Shown piece after piece: positions 1-9,822 of a stretch of DNA of 64,000 nucleotides. A program made the translations under genes and the position numbers. The notes under the pieces were generated by a model. That model was not told where the DNA came from, ran no database searches, and saw only the letters and a list, made by a program, of their open reading frames with translations. Position 1 is the first letter of the stretch. Each line of letters begins with the position of its first letter. This DNA comes from Yamagishiella unicocca. Taxonomy: Eukaryota; Chlorophyta; Chlorophyceae; Chlamydomonadales; Volvocaceae. Location: positions 111,169 through 175,168 of the forward strand of contig BDSL01000152.1 of assembly GCA_003116995.1 (NCBI GenBank), read 5' to 3'.

Positions 1-1333
1 GCGGCATGAGACCCCGGGGGCCCCAGCCTGCACCCGAAATAGGAAACTGAACCCCAAGCTCCAAGCGGCCTCGGGGCCACCCAGCAGGCCAGGGAGCCAC
101 CCCCGCGGCCGGGGCCCCCAGGCAGCCGCGGTAGCCCTGGCCGCAGCCGGCGAACGTGGCCGCAGCCGGCGGACTCAATTACGCGCCGTCGCAATCAGGT
201 ATGCACCGGCTGCTCAAATTAACAACAGTACATGCATATGAGGGTTCGGTACATCGCTGACAGTTATCCATTCGGTATTTACTATTTTCACCAGTTTTCG
301 GTCTGAGTACGTTACAATACAGCCAAGCATTAGTTCAACCCTGTCACCCGGCCATGACAGAACTGGACAACCGGTCAAGCTATTATCTAGCATGCATTCC
401 ATCATTCAAGGAGCGCGCTATCCGGGTAATAATAACGTTCGAATAATGTTATTGATTGAAATTTGTATGCGTATATGTGCGCACACACGTATTTCACAGC
501 CAGCGACGGCCGGTCCGGTCGACCGTACCGGACGTTTCTGAACACACTCCTGCTCACGATTATTTTCAATCATCTCCACTTTGAAAATGTCGAAGACATC
601 AGGAGACCGGTCAGGTCGTCATTGCAACACCTCACACAGCTAGCTCCTTGCGTTTGGAACCGTTACCACCCCTAGCAACATCACCCTCTACGCCTCAAGA
701 AGGCATCACGAAAAAGGAGCACGCTGGACGGTGCGTTCGTTATTCTGACGCCTTAGTGCCGTGTTTACAGTATGTGGAAGCCTCTGGGAAGGCCCAGACT
801 GCCGCAGGCCGACAGCAGTAAAGTTATGCATGCTATACCTTATATGCCAATCCTGTATTTACGGGCCGAGGCAGGCTAGAGCGACATTCATTGGTCTAGT
901 GGGAATGCTTCGTTTGCGGCATCGGACGTCATACGGCGGCACTGAATCGCGACGCGATTCCCAATGCGTCCTTGATGACAGGCAGGCTTGCTTCCCTTCT
1001 GCTTGAGGAGCCCGCTGTCTAAGACGTTAAGTGTTCCTGGGATGGAGAACGCATTTTTGGAAAGCCCGTAAGCGGGAGAGATATGGCAGGATGGAGATGT
1101 TTAAGCTTGAAGACGACTCCTGAGGATACACCGGGGTAGACTGTACCAGTTGAGCTGCGCGCAGAGCACGCTGGTCACAATATGAGCGAGTACGACACCC
1201 TCCCGCGCATAAGGCGCAAGCCCGTGCGCTTCCTGGCAGGTACACGTGGAAAGAATTGAACACGTATCACTGTTACCCTTGTACGGGGGACTCGATGCGC
1301 AAGAAGCGTGCAACAGCTAAGCTTGCGCGATTG

Positions 1334-1340
1334 CATAAAA
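1334..1340 (+). promoter_or_regulatory. Conserved TATA-like box upstream of glycine-rich gene, copy 1
   Basis: The sequence CATAAAA, followed by GGCAACA, lies 307 bases before the ATG. It is retained in copy 2 (4314) and in the diverged copy 3 (15210), although the surrounding DNA has changed. It is the best core-promoter candidate. The long distance to the ATG implies a long leader or a 5'UTR intron; a CAG sits just before the ATG in all copies. Confidence 0.5.
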
Positions 1341-1640
1341 GGCAACAAAGGGCGCAAGGTCGAACCTAAATCGTCCCCTCGCGGCCTTAACCGTTTTGAC
1401 ATCCTCGAACAGACGACCTCGTCTCCTCGTGGCCCGGATACATCTTTTCGCAATAATCCGCTCATAAGCGCCTTGGTCACGGCCAACACTCACAAGCAAG
1501 GTGAGGGCTCGCCCTGGTGTCAACCGCCGGGATGCGGTTTATACGACAATAAGCCGCCCTTGCGCTACTCCAGCCGTCTTCTGCAGCTGATATGGCATAT
1601 TTAATCTCTCACAACATCAATCCTTCACCTCGCAGACACA

Positions 1641-2155
1641 ATGGGCTGGTGGGATGTATTTGAGAGCATCCCGGTAGTGGGCTACGTGAACTCGGCGGTC
1701 TACGCGATCCAAGGTGACACTGACGGCGCGCGGCGCGCGGCCGCCAAGTCCACTGGTGCAATCGTGTCAACACTGGCGCCCATTGGCGGTGGCGCTGCCG
1801 GCTTGTTGGTGGGGGCCCCGCGGGCGCAGTACTTGGTGCCACCGCTGCGGGCTCGGCGGGCGCGGCCGCGGGCCTGGCAATCACGAACGCAATCGGCTCC
1901 ACGATCAGCGATGAAAAGGTGCGCGACGAAACGATCAACAGCAATGGCACGGCCTATGGCGTCGCTGCGGGGCTGGGTGCGATTGGTGGTGCGTTTGGTG
2001 GCCTGGGTGGGCCCGTGGCGGAAGGCGTGGCTGCCTCAGTTGCAGCGGGTGCAGGCCGCACTATTGCGGAGCAGGGCATCACGTTTGGACTGCCCACATT
2101 GTTTGGCACGCTTCCTGGTGTAATCATCAGCGCAACAGGCGCTACCAGGTCGTAG
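1641..2155 (+). pseudogene. Glycine/alanine-rich small protein, copy 1, frameshifted
   Basis: This is the same gene as at 4621-5136 but with one G missing in the G-run near 1811 (five G instead of six). The frame changes after residue ~57, in the middle of the first glycine-rich stretch, and the original frame resumes only as a separate ORF at 1919-2155. The start context, the predicted upstream TATA box and the 3' region match copy 2. Because the break is a single base in a homopolymer, a sequencing error is a real alternative to pseudogenisation. Confidence 0.8.
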
Positions 2156-2431
2156 TAGATTGGCTGCAGTAAGCTGCTGAGAACTTTCAGCTCGCCTCGC
2201 AATTTGGCTTTTTCGACCGCATTGTCTCCACCTAACTTTGACCCTGTATGCGCGTAAGGGTTGTACGGATTGTGAATGCTGCCTGCCGCTGGATGCATGG
2301 ATGAAGTTAGCTGTTGCTGAACGGAGGCATCACTGCCGCAAGAGCGTCCGCGTCGATGCTCTCAGGTCCATATACGGGGCTGCATCAGCAGACATGGATA
2401 TTAATGGATCGATAGCGAAGTATGCATCCTT

Positions 2432-2436
2432 TGTAA
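2432..2436 (+). terminator. TGTAA polyadenylation signal, copy 1
   Basis: TGTAA is the known poly(A) signal of Chlamydomonas and Volvox. Here it lies 277 bases after the stop codon of the glycine-rich gene, followed by an A-run. It is placed by position only. Confidence 0.35.
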
Positions 2437-2463
2437 AAAATGTTCAAGTAAGGACCTCGCACC

Positions 2464-3155
2464 CCTCAGAATGCGAATTTTGCAAGGGAGTTGGAAACGC
2501 GGAAGCGCAACCAGGCCTGCCGGATGGGCCAGACCACGACACATGATCCGCGAGAGAACTCACCCTCGCCAGCCGGGAGAAGGCAATTGCTAAAAACGGC
2601 CAAATCAACACACGGAGAAGGCAGCACGCACAACTCAAGGCACGGGAAAGGAACGAAAGCGTGTCCAGAAACAGGGGCCACCTGCACCAAGCCCACAGCG
2701 AGTCGTGAGCTAGAGCCCGGGACCCGACAGACACGGGGCCCTGGCCCCCAAACCCGAAGCCAACCCCAAACCGCACCCAAATCAACCGTCGGGCAGCCCC
2801 TCAGCACCCGGGCGGCCGGGGATTACCACCTCCCGCGCCATGGAGGCGGCGAGGAAGGGGGATCGGCCGGGACAGTCGCCTACCCACAGTGGGCCAACCA
2901 CAGGGGGCCAACCCCATCTCGGCCAAAACACGGAGGTGGGGCCCAGAAGTCGGCCGTCACGGCTGCACACACCCGCACCAGCGGCATGAGACCCCGGGGG
3001 CCCCAGCCTGCACCCGAAATAGGAAACTGAACCCCAAGCTCCAAGCGGCCTCGGGGCCACCCAGCAGGCCAGGGAGCCACCCCCGCGGCCGGGGCCCCCA
3101 GGCAGCCGCGGTAGCCCTGGCCGCAGCCGGCGAACGTGGCCGCAGCCGGCGGACT
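2464..3155 (-). mobile_element. L1-type LINE 3'-end fragment (probable)
   Basis: On the minus strand the frame covering about 2880-3158 contains a stretch resembling the C-terminal tail of algal L1 ORF2 proteins (a 'DFW...GVGP.WLA' pattern). It is followed towards lower coordinates by GC-rich DNA with no other coding signal. The first ~175 bases of the window are the same sequence, namely the corresponding end of the previous unit. No terminal tail or target-site duplication was found. The match rests on remembered family patterns and is modest. Confidence 0.45.
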
Positions 3156-4313
3156 CAATTACGCGCCGTCGCAATCAGGTATGCACCGGCTGCTCAAATT
3201 AACAACAGTACATGCATATGAGGGTTCGGTACATCGCTGACAGTTATCCATTCGGTATTTACTATTTTCACCAGTTTTCGGTCTGAGTACGTTACAATAC
3301 AGCCAAGCATTAGTTCAACCCTGTCACCCGGCCATGACAGAACTGGACAACCGGTCAAGCTATTATCTAGCATGCATTCCATCATTCAAGGAGCGCGCTA
3401 TCCGGGTAATAATAACGTTCGAATAATGTTATTGATTGAAATTTGTATGCGTATATGTGCGCACACACGTATTTCACAGCCAGCGACGGCCGGTCCGGTC
3501 GACCGTACCGGACGTTTCTGAACACACTCCTGCTCACGATTATTTTCAATCATCTCCACTTTGAAAATGTCGAAGACATCAGGAGACCGGTCAGGTCGTC
3601 ATTGCAACACCTCACACAGCTAGCTCCTTGCGTTTGGAACCGTTACCACCCCTAGCAACATCACCCTCTACGCCTCAAGAAGGCATCACGAAAAAGGAGC
3701 ACGCTGGACGGTGCGTTCGTTATTCTGACGCCTTAGTGCCGTGTTTACAGTATGTGGAAGCCTCTGGGAAGGCCCAGACTGCCGCAGGCCGACAGCAGTA
3801 AAGTTATGCATGCTATACCTTATATGCCAATCCTGTATTTACGGGCCGAGGCAGGCTAGAGCGACATTCATTGGTCTAGTGGGAATGCTTCGTTTGCGGC
3901 ATCGGACGTCATACGGCGGCACTGAATCGCGACGCGATTCCCAATGCGTCCTTGATGACAGGCAGGCTTGCTTCCCTTCTGCTTGAGGAGCCCGCTGTCT
4001 AAGACGTTAAGTGTTCCTGGGATGGAGAACGCATTTTTGGAAAGCCCGTAAGCGGGAGAGATATGGCAGGATGGAGATGTTTAAGCTTGAAGACGACTCC
4101 TGAGGATACACCGGGGTAGACTGTACCAGTTGAGCTGCGCGCAGAGCACGCTGGTCACAATATGAGCGAGTACGACACCCTCCCGCGCATAAGGCGCAAG
4201 CCCGTGCGCTTCCTGGCAGGTACACGTGGAAAGAATTGAACACGTATCACTGTTACCCTTGTACGGGGGACTCGATGCGCAAGAAGCGTGCAACAGCTAA
4301 GCTTGCGCGATTG

Positions 4314-4320
4314 CATAAAA
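4314..4320 (+). promoter_or_regulatory. Conserved TATA-like box, copy 2
   Basis: CATAAAA lies 307 bases upstream of the ATG at 4621, identical to the site in copy 1. Confidence 0.5.
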
Positions 4321-4620
4321 GGCAACAAAGGGCGCAAGGTCGAACCTAAATCGTCCCCTCGCGGCCTTAACCGTTTTGACATCCTCGAACAGACGACCTC
4401 GTCTCCTCGTGGCCCGGATACATCTTTTCGCAATAATCCGCTCATAAGCGCCTTGGTCACGGCCAACACTCACAAGCAAGGTGAGGGCTCGCCCTGGTGT
4501 CAACCGCCGGGATGCGGTTTATACGACAATAAGCCGCCCTTGCGCTACTCCAGCCGTCTTCTGCAGCTGATATGGCATATTTAATCTCTCACAACATCAA
4601 TCCTTCACCTCGCAGACACA

Positions 4621-5136
4621 ATGGGCTGGTGGGATGTATTTGAGAGCATCCCGGTAGTGGGCTACGTGAACTCGGCGGTCTACGCGATCCAAGGTGACAC
4701 TGACGGCGCGCGGCGCGCGGCCGCCAAGTCCACTGGTGCAATCGTGTCAACACTGGCGCCCATTGGCGGTGGCGCTGCCGGCTTGTTGGTGGGGGGCCCC
4801 GCGGGCGCAGTACTTGGTGCCACCGCTGCGGGCTCGGCGGGCGCGGCCGCGGGCCTGGCAATCACGAACGCAATCGGCTCCACGATCAGCGATGAAAAGG
4901 TGCGCGACGAAACGATCAACAGCAATGGCACGGCCTATGGCGTCGCTGCGGGGCTGGGTGCGATTGGTGGTGCGTTTGGTGGCCTGGGTGGGCCCGTGGC
5001 GGAAGGCGTGGCTGCCTCAGTTGCAGCGGGTGCAGGCCGCACTATTGCGGAGCAGGGCATCACGTTTGGACTGCCCACATTGTTTGGCACGCTTCCTGGT
5101 GTAATCATCAGCGCAACAGGCGCTACCAGGTCGTAG
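4621..5136 (+). CDS. Glycine/alanine-rich glycine-zipper-like protein, 171 aa, copy 2 (intact)
   Basis: A single-exon ORF of 171 residues. It starts MGWW, then an 'IPVVGYVNSAVYAI.GDTDGARRA' type segment at about residues 9-35. Two long glycine/alanine stretches with GxxxG spacing (about 45-85 and 104-150) flank a polar segment around an 'ISDEKVRDET' motif. There is no classical signal peptide. The glycine-zipper stretches suggest packing or insertion in a membrane, which is inference only. From memory, the N-terminal 'IPV.G...GD..GA.RA' pattern recalls poorly characterised glycine-rich proteins in other eukaryotes; no function is known to me. The upstream 1 kb and the ORF are shared with the copies at 1641 and 15534, and the ATG is the first in frame after the conserved CAG. 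Confidence 0.8.
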   Translation: MGWWDVFESIPVVGYVNSAVYAIQGDTDGARRAAAKSTGAIVSTLAPIGGGAAGLLVGGPAGAVLGATAAGSAGAAAGLAITNAIGSTISDEKVRDETINSNGTAYGVAAGLGAIGGAFGGLGGPVAEGVAASVAAGAGRTIAEQGITFGLPTLFGTLPGVIISATGATRS

Positions 5137-5412
5137 TAGATTGGCTGCAGTAAGCTGCTGAGAACTTTCAGCTCGCCTCGCAATTTGGCTTTTTCGACCG
5201 CATTGTCTCCACCTAACTTTGACCCTGTATGCGCGTAAGGGTTGTACGGATTGTGAATGCTGCCTGCCGCTGGATGCATGGATGAAGTTAGCTGTTGCTG
5301 AACGGAGGCATCACTGCCGCAAGAGCGTCCGCGTCGATGCTCTCAGGTCCATATACGGGGCTGCATCAGCAGACATGGATATTAATGGATCGATAGCGAA
5401 GTATGCATCCTT

Positions 5413-5417
5413 TGTAA
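5413..5417 (+). terminator. TGTAA polyadenylation signal, copy 2
   Basis: Same signal as in copy 1, 277 bases after the stop codon at 5136. Confidence 0.35.
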
Positions 5418-5444
5418 AAAATGTTCAAGTAAGGACCTCGCACC

Positions 5445-7195
5445 ACTGGTTCGTCGGTTGGTATTCTGCTACGCTGGACCAACGGCGCATCAACCCGCAC
5501 GCGGGAGCGAAACACAACAGCCCCCGGCCCGGAAGGCACCAGAACGGCAGACAAGCGGCCCACGAAGAGCTCCAGGCAGGCACCGCTCAGGCCCCGCATC
5601 AACCAGCACATCGCAAGCGACCCCCAACCACACGGGGGAACTGGTGGGCGCCCCCGACACGACCCCACCCGGCCCGCGGCACACCGATGTGAGCAAAACC
5701 CCGCAGGCGGGCCGAAAAATTAGCACCTGCCGCCAACTGCGCACGAGCACACTTCACCAGGCGGGGCCCCCAGGGGGGCAAGGCACCGCCGGCCGGCGTG
5801 ACACAGCCCGGAGCGTGAAGCGGCCGAGCTTAATCGCGCAGAGAGCGACAACATCCCAAATACACTGTTCACAGCCGGGGGGGCTTGCAACAGCCAGAGC
5901 CCCACACGGGCCAGTGGCCGGACCCCAGCGGGGGCAGCTACCGACTGACCACGCAGGGCCGCCTGCAGCGGGCCCCCAGCCGCACAATTGCCCAGCCTGG
6001 GGGCAGGCACTACCGCAAGGTGCCCTTGGGGCACACAGGTCACCGCACGAGCCACAGGGCAATGCCAGAAGTGGTGCAAGCGAGGGGGCACCGACCCGGC
6101 GCCGGCTCCAGCAGGAAACTCCCTGCACCCACAGGCCTCTAGGGGAACGCCGTGAACATACGTGTTACCCGCCAGCGGAACCCCCGTCGACGGCCAGGCG
6201 TCAGAAGGCCTCCTTGTGTCGGTTCTCCTAGCGCACTTTCCACAGCCGAGGGAAGATGAGCCGCAAGCGGAACACCGCGCAAGGAGGCCGGGGGCCCCCA
6301 GAGGCGCCCCCAGGGCCTGCCGCACGTACGCCTCGTGCAGGGCGAGCCGGGCAGCCGCCACCGCCTCAAGCTGCAGGGCGGCACCCAGCCAAACAGTGAG
6401 GCGGCGGAGCAGCACAGGCTGGTCCAGCCCGGGACTCGCCAAGCCAACCGAGGGAGCAGGAGGGCGACGACAACATCAACCGATGGGGTCGTCCAACTGC
6501 TGGCAGGGTGGCGATGCACCTCGCGGGCGGCCACCAACCAGGCGCAAGGCGCATCCAGGAGCAGGCGCTGCAGGCGCTGCACCAGCGCGCCATGACGGCC
6601 CCAGTCCGCGAAAGCCGGCAGGTTAGCAGCCGACGGCGCCAGGGACACAGCGACCAGAGAGAGCGCTGGTTGGCTCGGACGGGGCCGGCCGCAGGGGGGA
6701 GTCCGGCGCCCAACCCCAGCATAGGCAGCAAGGGCGTCTTCGGCGACCAATACGTTCCCCAGCGTCCGCAAACCATGCAGGCGAGCTGGGAGGGTGATGG
6801 TGCTCCAGCCCAGGCCGCCGTGCAGCCCCGCCGGGTGGCGTTGCCCCACAGGGGAGCAGACCAGCACTAGTCGCCTGGCAGCAGGGGCTCCTCCGCCACA
6901 TCGGGCAAAGGCGGGAGACAGGCAAGGCCGCTGACCACACGCCACACGTCAGCGGGCAGGTCAGCCGTGCCCAGCCAATCGTCATCAGCGGGCACCGTGA
7001 GGAGGGCGAGGGGGCGGGAAGCAGGGTGAAGGAGGCCCAGGCAGACCTGCGGCACCTGCTGCCATGGGTGCAGGAGCCGCTGCTCGACGATGGCACCATC
7101 CCCGAGCACAAAGCGTGCCGCCCAGCATGCGTAGCGGGCCAGCACGTGACAGCGCACGGGCAGGGCGCCGAAGCCGCCCGCAGCGTAGCGGGGTG
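5445..7195 (-). mobile_element. 5'-truncated L1-type LINE, ORF2 C-terminal part
   Basis: On the minus strand, reading from 7195 down, broken frames give the post-RT part of an L1-type ORF2. The order is 'ARYACWAARFVLGDGA' (~7140), a leucine-rich region with 'LRTLGNVLVAEDALAAYA' (~6770), then 'RRLTVWLGAALQLEAVAAAR' (~6400), and a zinc-knuckle-like 'HHFWHCPVA' (~6070) typical of these proteins. An in-frame TAG (6867-6869) and a frame change near 6400 show it is dead. The RT core and 5' half are missing. The low-coordinate end abuts the tandem unit at 5444; the high end abuts a gypsy fragment. Confidence 0.75.
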
Positions 7196-8560
7196 ATCGA
7201 CTTGGAAGCGGCGGCGACCCCGTTGTTTCTGCTGATGGCGTGCGCAGGGATCCTCGAGGATCCGCGCAAAACCGCCGCTGTCCGTAATTGGCCTGCGCCC
7301 TCAAACCTGTCTGAGCTGCGTAAATTTCTGGGGCTTAGGATTATTTCGGTAAGATCATTGCGCTCTACCCTTTCATTGCCGCGCCTCGGACTTCCATGAC
7401 GCGGAAAGATGCATTCAAGTCTCCTGCTGCCTGGACGCCTGAGTGCCAGGCTGCTTTCGATTCGATTCGGCGTGTCGTCGCCGAGGACAGTGTTGCGTTT
7501 CCCTGACTACTCTTTGCCTTTCCGTGTCGAAGTTATCTCTGACGCTTCGATGTACGGTACGGGAGCTGTCCTTCTACAGGAAGTGCGTCCAATCGCCTTT
7601 TCCAGTAAGACGTTTGTCCCCGCAGAGCACAACTACTCTACTGGCGAGCAAGAACTGCTAGATGTCCTGCACGCCCTGCATGGTGTTGTTACCTTGAGGG
7701 CCGTCCGTTCGTTGTCAAAACGGACCATAAGCCCCTCGTCTTTCTGCAAGGCGTCCCTACGCTAAGCCGCTGCCAGGCGCTCTGGATGGAGTACATGGCG
7801 CCCTTCAACTGCACGTGGGAACACGTGGCGGACCTGGCCATGAATGTCGCTGACGCCCTGAGCCGTCATCCCTCCCTGCATCATGCCGTGCTCGCAGCTG
7901 TGACGCGCCGCCGCGTCGGCCGTTCAGGCAGCGTCGGTTGCTGGGCTTGCTGAGCGCATTCATTCGCCTTGCATCTGCCGTTGACCCGTGGTTCGCAGTC
8001 CCTGCTAACACTGCTGCCCTGGTTTGTGAGCGTGGCCTACCTCTGGCCGCGTACTGCTAGGTCCGTACAACAGGTGGTGGTTGCTCCTCATGATGACCTG
8101 CTGCGTGCAACGTGACGTTTTGTCCCGCTACCATGACGAATCCTTGGCTGGCCACCCTGGTTGTACACGTGTACACGCCTGCTGGACTTAGTTTATCGGG
8201 CGTTCTGGTGGCCTGGCTGGGGCTGCGACGCCGTCAACTACGTACGTTGGTTGTTGTTGTAACGGTTACAGTGGGTTCCAGACCAATAGGTAGAAAGAAC
8301 CATAGGGCACATCGCCTGACACCGAGAAAGACGGAGGAGACAAAGACGTTGGTGTGTGACACCTGCCAGCGAAATAAGCCGTTGTCTAGTGCTAAAACTG
8401 TCGGGCTTTTACAACCGCCTGTCCCTGATGCTCCCTGGCGTAGCGGCTCGCTCGCCGGACTATTTTGTCGCACTGCCCAAAACTTAGGGGGGGAACGACT
8501 ATGTGTTGGTCCTCGTTGATTGCCTGACGAAGCGAAGATGATAGCAGTAACTGTGACAGT
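7196..8560 (+). mobile_element. Ty3/gypsy retrotransposon remnant: RT end, RNase H, integrase start
   Basis: The plus strand in several frames gives the end of the RT thumb ('NWPAPSNLSELRKFLGL', ~7280), an RNase H domain with 'DASMYGTGAVLLQE' (~7540-7580), 'IAFSSKTFVPAEHNYST..EQELL' and 'KTDHKPLVFLQG' (~7720), then 'NVADALSRHP' (~7850). The integrase zinc-binding HHCC region follows ('H.ESLAGHPG' ~8130, 'CDTCQRNK' ~8360) and the beginning of the catalytic core ('VLVDCLTK' ~8510-8530). Frames change at about 7260, 7340, 7420, 7700 and 8020, so it is a decayed copy. There is no gag, protease or LTR in the window. A LINE tail is inserted at 8252-8345. Confidence 0.85.
8252..8345 (-). mobile_element. 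Tiny LINE 3'-tail insertion with 8-bp target-site duplication
   Basis: The ~94-bp insert reads on the minus strand as '...GTGTCAGGCGATGTGCCC' through 'AACCCACTGTAACCGTTAC' into short AAC repeats, the same 3' end found at 8545, 44853, 45129, 59985 and 60140. It is flanked by direct copies of ACGTTGGT at 8244-8251 and 8346-8353. Removing the insert and one copy restores the gypsy integrase zinc finger between 'DAVNYVR' and 'CDTCQRNK', apart from a residual frame slip. Confidence 0.85.
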
Positions 8561-8866
8561 GGGTTCCAGATCAGAAGATAGAACCATCGGGCACATCGCC
8601 TGACACTGAAGGAGACGAAAGAGACAGAAACCGAAGTGCACCGGGACAAAGGCCCTCAAAGGCAAACCACAACAACACCAGCCGACAGCCCCGAGGCAAA
8701 ATAGCAGCAGCCAGCACTCCAGGGGGAATTTACGCTATAGGCTCTCCTATCAGGAACCGACCACCAACCAACCTAGCAGACCAGCAACCAACGGACCAGT
8801 GGAGCGCCGCCACGATCCAAGCAGAGTAACCGCCCGCCTCTCATCCCAAAAAGCACGAATCACCAA
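8545..8866 (-). mobile_element. LINE 3'UTR fragment, same family as 60130-60420
   Basis: On the minus strand this ends in the conserved tail (GTGTCAGGCGATGTGCCC ... CCCACTGTCACAGTTAC). The rest aligns by eye with 60150-60420, sharing 'CCAGTGGAGCGCCGCCACGA', the 'CTCCTATCAG.AA.CGACCACCAAC' block and 'ATCCCA.AAA'. It begins directly after the gypsy integrase core, truncating it. No ORF is expected, since this is untranslated 3' sequence. Confidence 0.75.
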
Positions 8867-9822
8867 CACAGCTTCGCCAAAAGCAAAGCATATTTGTTTA
8901 CCGCATATTTGTTCATTGTTAACGAATTGGTGCAAATGATCGCGTTTGGATTAGTGGAGGTGCCGAGGTACCGCGGCCAACTGCAGCCAAGGCTATGCGT
9001 TGGCGCGTTGCCATCAAAACGTCACCCAACAGCCTTGCGGGTCTACTTATAAGCAATAAGTGCAGAGCAACATCCTTGGCCCTAGTGCCAAGTGCAGGTT
9101 TTGCTTATGGCACTCCTTTCGAATTTACAAGTTATAGGCAGTAGAGCTGCACAGCCGACCGGAAGCTGACTAAAGTAACTGGTATAGGTAAAGCTATACG
9201 GCTAGCTATAGGTCGCTGCTAGAAAGCCCAAGAAAAATGACTGTCTAAGCCTCGAACACTGAAATTTGGCACCCCTTACGTTTTGCCATGCCAGTATGCT
9301 ATCGTGGAGATCACTGTACTGGTACATAATAAATAACGCTAACAGGGCGAAACATCGTAACTCACAGCGACTAAAGAGGCAGTACGAAAAGATTTCGAAG
9401 TTAATCAACTTCCATCATCGCAACAATGTACCCCGGTCAGGGGCTGGGGGCCAGTCCGCGGGGGACTGACCCAGGGGCTGGCCCCCAGTCCCTGGCCGAC
9501 TGGGCCGTGATGAAGCGCCCCGCGCAGCGCCAAAAACGCACGTTTCTCTCAGCACCCAGCTGCACAAGCATAGGGCACACATACATGGGGACTCCTGAGC
9601 GGTCAGCGGCCGCTCGCACACCCGCTGGAGCTCAGACGTGCTCGGACGTACTGCACGCGCGCGCCAAACGGCTTGCACCAAAAGGAACCGCCAAATCGTT
9701 ACCATAACAAATAGCTTAACAAATAGCATGCCCTCAGATGCTTAATGCTTTTTACGTAGCCGTGTCAAATTGCACAATTGCTCGTGCCAATGCGCTCGCG
9801 GTAGATTACCGCGCGGCGCACA
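8867..9822. other. Intergenic, no gene recognised
   Basis: AT-richer DNA with no coherent coding signal. A GC-rich patch at 9430-9510 contains imperfect inverted and direct repeats of GGGGCTGG/CCAGTCC type. The region ends at the ATG of the Crypton-like gene. Confidence 0.5.

Larger units (their letters stand above)
1..5444. repeat. Tandem duplication of a ~2.98-kb unit (glycine-rich gene unit)
   Basis: Bases 1-2463 recur at 2981-5444 with an offset of 2980, becoming 2981 after about position 1811, where copy 2 has one extra G. I found no other difference when comparing the two copies line by line. The unit holds an L1-like fragment at its left end, about 1.4 kb of upstream DNA, one short glycine-rich ORF and a 3' region. 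The window opens inside a unit, so the array probably continues to the left. Beyond 2463 and 5444 the two copies are followed by unrelated sequence. Confidence 0.97.

Noticed and set aside
5458..6231. 257-codon plus-strand ORF
   Set aside because: It runs antisense to the L1 ORF2 remnant, has shadow-type composition and no motif.
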